Below, in pieces: positions 35,224 to 47,164 of a stretch of DNA of 64,000 nt. The number at the start of each line of letters is the position of its first letter. Position 1 is the first letter of the stretch. Position numbers and translations under genes: made by a program. A model generated the notes under the pieces. The model was given only the letters and a program-made list of their open reading frames with translations, was not told where the DNA came from and ran no database searches. Source of the stretch: Acheta domesticus (taxonomy: Eukaryota; Arthropoda; Insecta; Orthoptera; Gryllidae); assembly GCA_031308135.1 (NCBI GenBank), contig JAHLJT010000631.1, positions 192,704,549-192,768,548 on the forward strand, read 5' to 3'.

Positions 35224-35562
35224 CGTATTGTTCCTGTTGCTCGTGGTCCTGCGGCGAGTGCGACGAAGGGTTGTGATCGTGATCGTGGCCGTGATCGTGG
35301 CCGTGATCGTGGTCGTGATCGTGGTCGTGCGCGTGCTCGTGCGGGGTGGGGGTGGGTGCGGCGGTGGCGGGGGTGGGCGCGGCTTCGGTGCCGGATCGCT
35401 CGGCGGTGAGTGGCGCCTCCGCGCCCAGGATCACGCCCGTGCCGGCGAGCACCGGCCACCAGCACGGCGGCCGCCACCAGTGCCAGCCCCACGCCCCAGC
35501 ACGCGGCGCGCCGCCACGGCTGCCCGCGCCGCTTGTCCTTCGTCACGTACAGCTTCTCGCCT
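35224..35562 (-). CDS. Exon c: transmembrane helix plus His-Asp repeat stalk (frame broken by one extra base)
   Basis: The acceptor is a pyrimidine tract with TTTGTTGCAG above 35562; the donor is GTGAGT below 35224. After a one-base start, 36 codons read GEKLYVTKDKRRGQPWRRAA... into a hydrophobic helix. The frame then fails at one surplus base (35452/35453, CC on the plus strand). Beyond it, 76 codons in the shifted frame continue the helix (VLAGTGVILGAE), then a Thr/Pro/Ala stalk, a 23-residue His-Asp/His-Gly run (35273-35341), and a Gln/Glu-rich end that leaves in phase 1. Without that base the exon is 338 nt and every phase agrees. The KDKRR...RR cluster before the helix indicates a cytoplasmic N-terminus. 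An assembly error is more likely than a true pseudogene, because every splice site and the rest of the frame are intact. Confidence 0.8.
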
Positions 35563-35769
35563 CTGCAACAAACAGCGCAGACGCGCCACGCGTCAAGTTT
35601 GGGGATGCGTTCACGCGCAATTGGAGGAGGAATACATTGAACCAATTAAATAAGACTTCCACCATCCGGTTTTAATACTTATCTAAAATGACAATAATAA
35701 TAGTAAATAATGTGAGTAAATTAAATCATGTGATATGAATACCATAGACAATGTTGAATGATTAGTGTT

Positions 35770-36320
35770 TCCGGACGCGTCAACTGTTAAGGTCATTAAT
35801 CCCATTAATTGTAGTGCATGGTTTTAAAGCGGGAGGTGGCGGTGGCCTTTCCTCGCTGAACGGAGAGATCTGACGATGAGTTACATGTTGGGTTGTGGAG
35901 TTTTCCCCAACCAGGTATCTCCCACCAGTGAGTCATCCGCACCAGCTGGGACGATCTCTAAGTTTCTGACTGCCGACATGTATGGTTATACAGTGAATGA
36001 AAATGTGTATGTAAATAAGGGGGTGAAGATAGGACAAAGAAGAAGAAGAGCGAAAGATCACGCGCGGTCCGTGGCCCCGTTTCTTAGGGTACTTCTCCAG
36101 CATCCGTCAGGTGATAATCGGAGGAACCATGGAAAACTACCGATAAGCGCAGCTGGGTGCTATCATTCTCCTCCAAACGACGGATGAATTCGACCTAGCT
36201 ATCTAGCTAGTGTCGAAAATCCTTCCATCCTCGGGACTTAAATTTTAGGACCTCCCGATCAAAGGCACTGCAATGACATTAATTGATGCCCTGAGTCACC
36301 TCAGGCGGTGACACCTAATG
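35770..36320 (-). mobile_element. SINE-B copy 3
   Basis: One of the best-preserved copies. The head on the right reads (complement) GACTCAGGGCATCAATTAAT then the B-box region ending AAGTCCCGAGG. The body has CACGCGCGGTCCGTGGCCCC on the plus strand, and the 3' end on the left is TTAAGGTCATTAATCCC. It starts about 200 bp upstream of exon c's acceptor. Confidence 0.85.
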
Positions 36321-39300
36321 TAATCTCTCCTGCATCTCGAATGTGTTTTTATTGAAAATTTTGTATAATATTTTTTTTTAGTTTTCGTATATGTTTCGAG
36401 TAATGTTTGATTATATCAAATTCGCCTATTGACTGGTTAATGTTTGCATCCAAAATACGAGTATATGCATAAAGTCCAAAGCACGAAGAGTTGCGAAGTA
36501 TACTTAAACTTCAGGTCGATGAACTACACACATTATCCAAAACGAGGTGCATAAAATAGGTGAATACCTATATTATAATGACAAAGAATAGATATTTTGA
36601 AAACAGGAATCAGACTACTGGTGGGATGTTTTCTAAGTATTGTACGAGACAAGATATGTAGTTTCGCGTTCCATGACACTTGACGCTTCGCTATGTATTT
36701 CCGAGTAGAGACTAGGTTCCTGCTTTCTGCATTTGCGATTCGCTTAAAATAATGTTGGGTCTGTGCAGTACATGATTTCCAACGCATTCTTTTCGGCAAA
36801 ACACTTCTCGAAAATACACAAGACGCCTCATACTCAATCACCTTACTTTAGACAACGCTGTGCCTAATCCATTAGCCAGATGATGACAGAAATCCGATCA
36901 TAGTAATTCATACGGTTTTATACAAACAGTTTAGTTAATGCGCCCATTAATCGTTTAATTCGCAGCTTACTAATATTTCCGACTCAAACCGTTACATACG
37001 ATATTATATGAAACTAGTTTTCTTGTTCAAATTATGATGTTTATAATGCAAGTGTATTTTTAATTTTCCTTATGGTAATCTGTTTCGAATATTGTAGAAT
37101 GTTCAATATTTAATTGAAAGTTCAACATCACTAACTGCATTAAAATTACGTAAGGTACTTAACAGTGTGCAGTGTGTTTTATTGCCAGTCTCACAATTTG
37201 ATTAACAAATGACCAATGTAATTTCCAAATGAATGAATTTATGAGCTTTTGTGATTTTGAATGAAATAATATAAAGTAGATGAACACATATGAAAATTTC
37301 TCAATTTTTAAATAATTGTTTTGAAAGTGAAAATAGCTTCATACTGAATCCCAACTTTAAATGTCCCGAAACTGCATTTTACGAACCATCGACGCATCAT
37401 TTCTAAGTTAGCCACAATAACGTTGAATGTGTGTTGTATTGTTTAATATATAGAAAGAATAAATATACTGGATATCTTTTAATCTGGTAGGTTCTTCTAA
37501 ATGTTTACCTGCAGGGAGACTTTTGGAAATCTTAATTTGACCGTCATTTTTTATTTACAGGTGTTCTGAATTTGATTTTCTTTTTGGATTTTTTCAGAAT
37601 AACAATAAGTATTAGCTGAATAAAAAAGGTGCAATAAAATCAAATAGTGTAGAATATTTTGATTTGCTAGTAGAAATTACTAGCGAGAATATTTAGTCAT
37701 AATCTTTATTATATTTAAGTAAAAATCAGTATTCCTCTATATGAATAATTGTAATTCTACTTCGAGTTAAGAACAGGATGTAGTGCATTCTTTGAATACA
37801 AGACATATTTATTGCCACGGTTGCTTGTCTTCCTTTAAAGATATTTACATTTGTGCCTCATTTAACATCGTACCTTTCTCTAACTTGAAACAATACCGTC
37901 TTCGTTAAAGCAGCGCTCTTGATCTCTCGTTCTCTACCTTATCGTTTTATATTTTTCCATGCTCTCTGCTCCTACGTCTCACCCCACTGCGCCGCAGTCG
38001 CGCTCTGTCAGTTCCGAAAGGTCCATTTTTCGTCTCGGCATTCTTCCACACCACTGCCCCGCGATTGTTCCAACCCTGCCGTCACTCTCGGCACCTTATT
38101 TTCCTATCACTAAAGCTTTACAGCTTCTTTCTCTACCTGCTCATCCGATAAATCACGCTTTGCTAACCGTACTATAACTCCAACAGTATAATTACGAGAT
38201 CTCTTTCTGGCTGCGTTGAATATATTTTGCTATCTCCAGAAGTACTTATATTTATGTACCAATTAAAATTCAGCAAGAAAAGTATATAAACAAGAACGAA
38301 GTGGAAAACATGATACAACAGACATATAATTTCGCGTCAGGCAACAAATGATTAGCATTAAATTTGTTGTTGTAGCGGAAATATTGTAGAATTGCATTAT
38401 GAATAAAGGTAAGCAATCTACTTTTATAATATGAAGCAACATAACTTATACAATAAAATGTAGACTAATAATAATAATAATAATAATAATCAGAAGAAGA
38501 AGAAGCCTATTTTAATCCTTTTTGGGCAAAGGTCTCCTATTCAAAAATAGGGTAGTTATAGGTACACATCAGACAAGCTAATTCTGATAATTACTATTCT
38601 CTAGTATCTGTCTGATTTTGCTGCATGTACAGCCGTTATACCAAGAATAGTTTTCATATATACTTTTTACATGCAATATCACTTATTGTTTTCATAATAA
38701 TATGATCGACTAACACAAATTAAAGTGAAGACTGAATATGATTAGGTTCTTAAAAGTCATATGTAGTTTGTTTTATGCTAATTTGTATTGGCTGGAAAAG
38801 TAAATTCAAATAAGTAGTTTTAAAAACGTATTTCACTACAATTGTCAGGCTTAAGAGTAAGTTTTATTTTCCCCTTTATAGGTTTTGAATTAAACAAAAG
38901 TACAGATTTTCACAACGATTGACTGTACTGTAAATTAGGTTTAAATAAACAAATTTCATACAAAGATATACGGATAAGTAATAAATATAAAATATTTTCG
39001 GTATGTAGAGTGTTCGTAGACAATGGAAAATTGACTTTCTCATATGACAAGTTGCATTGTAAGACGTAACGTTGTAAAAATAGTACTGTACGGAAATGGC
39101 GCTTAGAGGTCATAAAACACCAAAAGTAAAGTGGGAAACATTAACAAATTGAAAAATGAGACGGACGAATCATTTTTTTATTCGATACTGGAGATGACAG
39201 AAATTACAAAAATAAAATACGGATTCGAAATTTAGTGAGGTAGTAGCCGGAAAGGGGCGCAAAGGAACCGTACTACTTCACTAGGACGGTATAAGATGGT

Positions 39301-39606
39301 CGAATTGCCACACGTACTCGAAAGAAATTCACAAATTGATAAATGTTCAACTATAAAAAGACAGTCATGTGTTGATAAACAGAAATCAAAGCTAAAAATA
39401 AATCAGTTCCATATGTCTTAATATTACTCTTACTAACAAAAAATGAAATCTTAAAACTCAATTTAAACAATATTCTATCAAGATAGAATTGTAACAGTAA
39501 ATGGATGACTTCACAGTTTACTACAATCTCTGCGATCTGTTCCTCACTAGTAAGTACCACCTATATTATGCCTCCACAATGCTTTGATCTATCTTGAAAC
39601 TGCTCA
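36321..39606. other. AT-rich intron DNA
   Basis: Inside the 21-kb intron between exons b and c. Apart from a microsatellite at 38466-38505, nothing was recognised. Confidence 0.55.
38466..38505. repeat. Compound (AAT)n(AGA)n microsatellite
   Basis: Eight AAT units run into five AGA units. Confidence 0.95.
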
Positions 39607-39614
39607 CATGTACG

Positions 39615-39977
39615 CAGGGCTTGATTTCTGGCGGAACTCGACGGAACAACGTTTTCTATTTCGTTCCGGCTCCTCCGGAACGAAATAGAAAAAAGGAAAG
39701 AAAATTAGCAGAGGGCAAAACACTTCACATTTTTAGTGCGACCATCTTTCGTAGACTCAAAATTAAATAATTTTACATTAAACTGTATCAGTTCTACGAA
39801 TGTAATAAATTAGTCAAAAACTGTAAAATAGCATTATAAACTAATTTAATTACTATTATAATTATTGTTACTAGATGTGATTTATGATTATTAAATTGTA
39901 TTATAAATATAGAACTATTTCTAATAAATTAAGGATGGACGTATTCCGGCACCTACAATTTTATAAATCAAGCCCTA
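39615..39977. mobile_element. hAT-like non-autonomous element with 8-bp target duplication
   Basis: The left end CAGGGCTTGATTTCTGGCGG and the right end (complement TAGGGCTTGATTTATAAAAT) share a terminal 13-base motif with one change. The 8 bases outside are CATGTACG (39607-39614) and CATTTACG (39978-39985), an 8-bp duplication with one mismatch. CAGGG-type ends plus an 8-bp duplication are hallmarks of hAT transposons. Inside, an 18-bp perfect hairpin lies at 39652-39692. There is no coding capacity. Confidence 0.82.
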
Positions 39978-40039
39978 CATTTACGTCTGTTCTTGAAAAG
40001 CGCCATTCTTTAGAAGAACGGGCAGCAAGTATTCCTGTG

Positions 40040-40340
40040 CCCCGTGAGACGCGCCCATGCACTTTGGGTGCACGCGAGTAAACGCGCGCGTGATAAGAGG
40101 AGGCGGCGCGGCGTGTCCCCTGCGAGGGCTTTCATGCACCTGCCACGCGTCGCGTCGTCGCGCCGTTCGGTTTGGGGGCAGGCGAATGGGGCCATGGGGC
40201 CAACGGGCCGAGCGAGACGTTCTGGGAAGACCCTTCGTTCGGCTCACTTTCTACGCATTCCCTCCCGCCGCTCCTCCCGGCGGCCCACGGCTCCCTTCCC
40301 CAATTTACGTGTTGACATTCCACGCGTGTTTTTAGGCAAC
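40040..40340. other. GC-rich patch
   Basis: CpG-rich, open in several frames on both strands, with no consistent splice sites. Confidence 0.35.
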
Positions 40341-40477
40341 GGAGACGACACGGAAAAGACAAGTTCCATTTAACAGTTCGGTCGAATAACAGGCACTGAA
40401 TCTTGTGAATGAAATATCCTCGGGTTCTATTTACATTTATTTATTGATTGAAATTATGGGGCTGTTCTACTAACTTC

Positions 40478-41025
40478 TAACTGGCTTAATCCATTAACAG
40501 GACATAAATCGATGACACTGCAGTGCCTTTTTCCTAGGATTCGAACCCCGACGGTGGCAGGATTTGAAACTCTCACTAGATAGCTAGGTCGAATGCAGCC
40601 GCTGTCTGAAGGAGATTTCTAGCAATCGTCTGCTCTGATCAATAGTTTTCCTTGGTTTCTTCTGTGAAAAACAAGTGAATGCCATACGCTTTTAACAAAC
40701 GAGCCACGGACGGCTCGTTACCTTTCCCTTCCTTGCCCTATCTTCACCCCTTACTTACAAATAAACTTAAATGCACTACACTACCACATGTGTTGGGAGC
40801 TTAGAGCTCGTCTCGGATGGGTGGTGACCTGCTGGTGAGATATCTCGATGGAGAAAATCCCGCAAGCCGACGTGTATATAGGGGCCAGATCTCGCCATCT
40901 AGCGGGGGAAGATCACCGCCACCTCCCGCGATAAAACATGCACTACACTTACGAAGCTAATTATCTTAGCAATTGACGAGCTCGAAAACATTAACCAATC
41001 AATCAACCGTTAAGGTCATAAGTGA
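40478..41025 (+). mobile_element. SINE-B copy 4
   Basis: A tRNA-like head with B box GGATTCGAACCCCGACGG (about 40538) precedes the blocks TAGCTAGGTCGAATGCAGCC, GAGCCACGGACGG and CACCGCCACCTCCCGCGAT. The end is AACCAATCAATCAACCGTTA near 41015. Confidence 0.85.
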
Positions 41026-41041
41026 TGTTCGAATGAGTGGA

Positions 41042-41240
41042 TTATAAATCAATGATGATGAGGTGAAGGATGATGATGAATGGAGGAATGAGAGGCAGAG
41101 AAACCGAAGAACCCCGAGAAAAGATGCCGAGAGCTCTCTTCGCCCACCACAAATCCCACATGGGTTCCCCGGGGATCACACCCAGGCCCCAGAGATGGAA
41201 GGCGTAAGCGCTAGTCAAGTCACAAGCCTCCATTCAATTC
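41042..41240 (-). mobile_element. SINE-D, single copy seen
   Basis: The minus strand reads a tRNA-like head with A-box-like GACTAGCGCTTACGCC and B-box-like GGGTGTGATCCCCGG, followed by a short body and an ATCATCATC-rich tail at 41052-41080. It directly abuts SINE-B copy 4, so the two insertions are back to back. No second copy was found here. Confidence 0.55.
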
Positions 41241-42285
41241 CATGAACTACACTCTATCATTCTGCTTTTGTTTTTAAAATAATGAAAAATGCTTATTGAA
41301 TGTTGACCTATAATGTAGCGTATCTTTATCGGGCACCATTTCAGCATTACACTACGAATATAAGTCATTTCATTCGTAATTGAACATAAGCTTTAAACAA
41401 TTTAACATAGAAGCAGAAAATTTTACGTAGAAAGATATTTGTTGGCGTATTCTAATGTATTGCATCAAACGAATCTAAAATAACGCTGTTGAGTAATTTC
41501 AGATGTGTCAAATAAATAAGGAAAAAGAATAAAAATAAAATAAGGCCAAAAACATAATACTCCTGCTGCTGAATATATAATGGAATAAGATTTGTAAATA
41601 TTCCAACTACTCTAGTCTTGCTGAAGTGCGGTCATGGCGGCAAGAGCTTTATCCTAGAGTAGTCCTCAAGACAACTTTCGCGTTTTCTCTTTCAACGAGG
41701 GGCAATAGACACAAATGTGACAACTTAAGACGACTGTGAAAGCCGGAACTTGTTGAAAGCAAATGTCTTAGCAATCAACAACACGGACATATTTAATAGA
41801 TGTTTACTTTATAAATTACCCTAGCTTGGCCTTCCCTGATATACGTCAGTATGTTAACAGAAGAAGACTTGCAAATTTAATAAATGTGACCAGAGAATTA
41901 TATTTTTTCAATAATTCAATCATTACAATAATTATTTGCTTAAGTTCATTTTAGTAAATGTTTTCTGTAAAGTGAAAAATCAATTAAGTGAACGATCACT
42001 GTTGCAATTACAATAAAAATTGTAGTTGCTAATGTAAATTGTAAAGTACGAATGAAGTGAAAAGACCTTTCAGGTTAACAACATAACATTATCTACAATA
42101 ACTTTTGAAATTAGCATGTATCTTTAATTTTTCTCATACGGACGTAAAGAATGTATAATTATCATTACATATTCAACGGTCTAAGTCTGTGGATTGCTAA
42201 AACCTCCGATATATTGAGGCATATGTAGGAATTAATTTCAATATTGTAATAAAATATTACCGGATCAAAATTAAAATACTCTAGA
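41241..42285. other. AT-rich intron DNA, nothing recognised
   Basis: No supported features. Confidence 0.5.
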
Positions 42286-42290
42286 CACGA

Positions 42291-42577
42291 AATGCCAGCT
42301 AACACGGCTGCACTCGCCCAACTCGCCTGCGCTCAGTAGTAACGGGCTAGTGCATGCCTCGCGGAGTAAAGCAACGCAATCCAACCTGCTGGAAAACGTA
42401 TCTCGCAATAAACGTGTTTTCTCCATTTCGCGTGTAATTGCGTGCGATGTCTGCTCGCGGACGACGTCGCATTCAAGAGCTCCTACGCGCCGGAACGTGG
42501 CGGAAAGGAACGTGCGTCAAGTGCGCAGTGTGAAGTTCACAACGGCGGATAATTTACATTTAATGTTAGCTGGCATT
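42291..42577. mobile_element. Possible MITE bounded by a 14-bp perfect inverted repeat
   Basis: AATGCCAGCTAACA at 42291 is exactly mirrored by TGTTAGCTGGCATT at 42564. The 260-bp interior is GC-rich compared with its surroundings. No clear target duplication is seen, so a chance inverted repeat around a GC patch remains possible. Confidence 0.4.
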
Positions 42578-43689
42578 GTGCAACCAAGGGCAGCATCATC
42601 CAAGGTAAATCTCTCATAATTTAAATTCGAATTACCGGATCTGTTGACTCGACATCAAGGTATAGTCGAATTGCCTTTCAGAGAAGGATATTGTTTTTCT
42701 TCCGAGAAAATCGATATTCGGTTCTAATAATTTCCACCTTTTCCCCTCTGTGTAACGATATAGTGAATGACCATAGAAGTGCGATAGTAGTTCTCAATTT
42801 AATATAAATTACACCGATTATAACTGATTTTTATGGCTTGGCACTCCTTATTTATAACTGATTCCTTTTATCATAAAATGAAAGTAAATCATTAATATAA
42901 TTATCCTGATTATTTAACCAGGAAACTTTGTTCACGTGTGTACGCTTCAGCGCGAAATTATGATTTTTTCATATATTACTATTGTTTTACGAATTACGAT
43001 TGTTTTACGGAAACACTCCGGGGACCAAAATACTTTATCACCACCATAGGAGGCTTGAGGAAATTCTTTTAGACTAGTGAAGATATAACAGAACCGTCGC
43101 GAAGCGAACAATATTTTTTCAACATTATTTTTTGAAAAGAAAATGCATTTCAAAAATTGTATTACGTTGTCTGTGAAATACAGACTTTTACTTTATTTCA
43201 AAACGGGAAGTATGGGTAAATTGTTTTAATTGCAACTACTAACTGCTTAATAACATTAAACTTATATAACGCACGTATAAATAGCGACGGCTTTGATATC
43301 CTGAACACACATACGTACATACATAGAGGTAAACACACTCACACTCACCCACAAAAGAAGAGATCGTGAACGGAAGTTCGTTTACAAGCATTTCTGCGAA
43401 ACACCGACTTATTTTACAGATTCAGTCATTCACTTCCTACACGTAAATTGGGGCACAAGTCGATGGCAACGCCCTAGAAATTGAAGTCAACTCAAGAAAC
43501 CACCAAGCAAACCTTCACGGCTTGCAGAGCAAAAAGACAAAACCCCGCGACCTCTTGTAGACGTCCCCTCGCCGCGCAAGGCCATCCCGCAGGCGAGGCT
43601 GAATCAGCGGCAGCGGTTCCGGAGGCGATGCAGATACAGTGCGCCGACACAGCAAGAAGGCGTGCGTGAACGAAGAAACGACGGAATGA
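42578..43689. other. AT-rich intron DNA, nothing recognised
   Basis: No supported features apart from a small GC patch at 43540-43670. Confidence 0.45.
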
Positions 43690-44075
43690 GCAAACCAGAG
43701 AGGGAGAGAAGAGAGAGGTGAGAGAGGGAGGAGAATTAATAAGAGGATGTTACAAGGAAGAAGATGCAAGGGAAGAGAGGGAATGAATAAATGAGAATGA
43801 ATGAAAAAATGATGGAATAATTGGAATAGTAAATAAGAGAAAAAGTGAGTAAAAATGTGTGAGAAAAAGTCGGAGAGAAAGAGAAATATAAAGGGAGAAA
43901 ATGAAGGTGGCAAGTAGTGAATGGACCGAGAGAGGGAGAAGTGAATGAATGAGTGAGAGAAGAAAGAGAAGAAGGGAAGAAGAAGGAAGTTAGGAAGTCA
44001 GGAAGGAAGGAAGGAAGGAAGGAAGGAAGGAAGGAAGGTAGGGAGGTAGAGAGAGGGAAGGAAGAAATGAGAGGA
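43690..44075. repeat. Purine-rich (GA) tract with (GGAA)n microsatellite
   Basis: Almost uninterrupted A/G sequence on the plus strand; perfect GGAA units at 44001-44038. Confidence 0.85.
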
Positions 44076-44359
44076 AGCGGCCTTGAGAGAAGTGAGTGAG
44101 GTAAAACCTGTTATAAAATTATGGGAAATGCTTTAAGATTAGCTGGAACTAGCTCAACGATACTACAACGGGGCATTATCCAAACGGGATGACGTAAATC
44201 CCTGGGAAGCGTGAATCCGTAGCAACGAAGTCTTCATGAAAGCTAATGGAACACAGAAGACGTTGCAATTTACGTTGTCCTATTTTCATTCATACATTAC
44301 CTATATGGAATGCGTTAAAAATAATAGATATGAAAGAGTGATGCTGAATTATAGATTTC

Positions 44360-44745
44360 ACGTCGGCCCACTGTCCGCCTCGGGCGACGTCAGTCAAGGC
44401 CCGCTCGGATGAGGCGGCGCGCGGCGCGGGCCTCGAGGTCCTGGCTTCTGCGCCCGGCGCCTCCCCCGGGGCGGGGCGGGGTGGGGTGGGGTGGGGCGGG
44501 AAACTGGAACGGAAAGGCTAAAAACGCGTCCTTGAGCCACTTGGCGGGCGGCGAAACCGGTTGCTGGATCGGCTCATATTGCCCCGTTCGGACGCGGTCC
44601 AGCGGAGGCGGCCGCAGGAAAGGCGGCGGCGGCGGCGGCGGCGGCGCCAGCTGGGAGACTCGGTGGACGGGACGCCCAGGGAACGCCTACGGGCTGAGAG
44701 GACACTGCTGCTTTGGGTTGTGGGATCAGCAACCCTGATGTTACC
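44360..44745. other. GC-rich patch with (GGC)n run
   Basis: Contains GGGGCGGGGTGGGGTGGGGTG near 44470 and (GGC)n at 44621-44647. It abuts the head of SINE-B copy 5. No exon supported. Confidence 0.4.
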
Positions 44746-44747
44746 GG

Positions 44748-45245
44748 CTTAAGTGGCTCAGGGCATCAATTAATGACACTGCACTGAGTGCCTCTGCCCA
44801 GGTGCTAGGGTTCGGGTTCCGACGGTGACAGGAAATTCGACAGCTACATCGAATAGACAGCTACGTCGAATTCAACCGCTGTCTCGGGGAGGAGTCTGGC
44901 TGCCGGCTGCTTTGTTCGGTAGTTTTCCGAGGTTTCTGCGATCAACGCCAGGGGAATGTCGGAATAGTAACCGAACAAATGAGCCACAAACCACACGCGA
45001 TCTTTCCTGCCTCTTTTTTGTCCTTATCCTCACCCTTTTTAGTTATACACACTTACACCTACAACCACTACACTACCACATATCAGGAGATCAGTCAGGG
45101 GCTTACAGCTTGTCTCGGCTGGACGGTGCCCCGCTTGAATTAGATGCCTGGTTAGGGGAAAATCTGCAAGTGCCGAATCTCGCCATCCAGTGGGGGAGAT
45201 CACCCCCCCCCGCGATAAATATGTACTACACTTACGGGACCAGTT
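44748..45245 (+). mobile_element. SINE-B copy 5
   Basis: The clearest head of the family: TTAAGTGGCTCAGGGCATCA as A-box region and GGGTTCGGGTTCCGACGG as B box (about 44807). Body and 3' blocks match copy 4 (CTACACTACCACAT, CTTGTCTCGGCTGGA, CCCGCGATAAA). Confidence 0.88.
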
Positions 45246-46299
45246 ACCGTTGCCGACAATGGTGAGGATGAGTGGGTAGTAGAGGAGTAAAAGTAATGTA
45301 ATAAAGGCACTGAGGATGATATCAGACGTGATGGTGATAATACAGGTCATGACGGTAATGTAGATAGTGATGGCACCGGTGGAATTGAAATATTATTGGC
45401 TCTTAACTAGGGTATGTAATGATATTCTTAGAAATGATTGAAGACTGCATTAGGTTTGAAGGAAGGATTGAGGAAAGTGATTGGTTCGTTAGTTAAACTT
45501 GATCACAGGGTTAGGTATAACGTTGCAAGAATGTAAATCAACGGTAAAGGTGGAAGATATTTACAATGGCATGGTGAAAGATCTTTACAATACATACGTT
45601 AGAAGCAATCCAAGCTTAGTGTAATTGCTTTCTGTTTACATCACATTTCAGTTTATAGTTACGGCTACAGTGATGAGTATGTTTGTGGTCTTTGCATAAC
45701 AAGATAAGGAAAACAGTCATATTGTTAAAGATGACATCTAGTGGCGGTAGCCTACACACAGACCGTGAAGAGGGAAAAACAACTGCTACGGGAGACGAGG
45801 AAGTGAAAGTGGAGATAACAATGAGGGCAATTGATTAGGTGCTCCTTATGATTGTTTGCATGACTGCTCGTGCCCTCGCTCCTCATAACACAGCTGGGGA
45901 ACACACCAATCAGGACATGGAAGAACACCAATCAGGCGAAACGCTCCCACCACTTTGACGCCCATATCAATTATCTGTCAGTCTTGCGAATCGTTTCCCG
46001 CTCCCAAGGACTGAAATGAAACTAACTTTGTTTCAAAGCAAAAATAAGATTTTTCCCAAATATATTTAAATTGTTTATCAGAGCATCACAAATTATTTTA
46101 TTCAATCTTGGTTCACAAGAATCACAAACATACGATACAGATACAGCACAATTTTAGCTATTTCGATGTAATTTTTGCTATTTCGAAGTAACTCACTGTT
46201 TCTTGTACTTTATTTCTTTGTGTGGTTCTGAATGTTTATAAATAATAATACATTAAAATTGAAAGTCATATATTTTCAGCAATAATATTAACAAGTTAG
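45246..46299. other. AT-rich intron DNA, nothing recognised
   Basis: No supported features. Confidence 0.5.
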
Positions 46300-47145
46300 T
46301 TTATGCAATTTCGAAAATTCAGAGAGTTCAACGAAAATGATATCTGTACCATTTTTTAAGCCTCCTTGTCTCTATCAAAGGAGGAAAAAGAAAAGAAAAA
46401 ATTTGGAATAGTTTTTGAGGAAAACATTGCAAATTGCATTTATGTAGGGTAAAATTTACGTAAATTTACTACATTTTTTCAAAAACATTTACATGACCTT
46501 CTTCAAAGATCAAATTTTGTAGAACGGATTTCATTTATGAAAAAATATCAATCATCAATATAGTACTTTTGAAATGATAATTTCAAAATGCCAATGATTT
46601 CGAAAATTCGTCAGCATCGAAAAGCGTCAAATGTTCCATCTACGAAAGAAAAATAAAAAAACATTTGCGGCAGTTTTTGCGAAAATAATTACTTGAAACT
46701 TGCCTTTACTTTACGAAATATTACGCGAAATCTAGTCATATTTTTCAAACATTTTACACGATTTTAATTAAAGATCTGTCTTTGAGCAACACATTTCATT
46801 AATCGCTATTTTCAACATTGTAGTTGAAGTAAGACATCCAAAAATTTTGAACTTTTGCAATTTTACAAACATCAAGGAATTCAACGAAAAAAAAGAGACT
46901 TAAATCATTCTTCAAAGCGTCCTTTATACAATTCGAGGACAAAAACTTGGAAATAATTTTTGAAACAAAAATTGAAAATGGCTTCATATAATTTACCACT
47001 AAGAATCAATCTCGCAGGGCTTCTAGTTCCTTCAAATCGATTGGAGAATATCTATTTTGGAGATAATCGCCTGACCGGTTTAGGCACTAGCACCAACGAG
47101 AGACGACAGTCAGACGGACGTTTTGTCCGTTTTTAAGGACCTACT
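46300..47145 (+). repeat. Dispersed repeat D, copy 2 (tandem, diverged)
   Basis: Three diverged units of roughly 250-290 bp start near 46310, 46600 and 46855. Each has a TTTCGAAAATTC-like or TTTTGCAATTTTACAAA segment, a CAACGAAAA segment and an ACATTTCATTAA-type end. It closes with GGTTTAGGCACTAGC.CC and a GACAGTCAGACGGACG stretch, equivalent to the CCGAACGTTTTAGCC and hairpin part of copy 1. Confidence 0.5.
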
Positions 47146-47164
47146 GGATTCTAACTACATAACG

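Noticed and set aside
35189..35653. 154-codon plus frame antisense to exon c
   Set aside because: It is the shadow of the His-Asp repeat and transmembrane coding exon on the minus strand.
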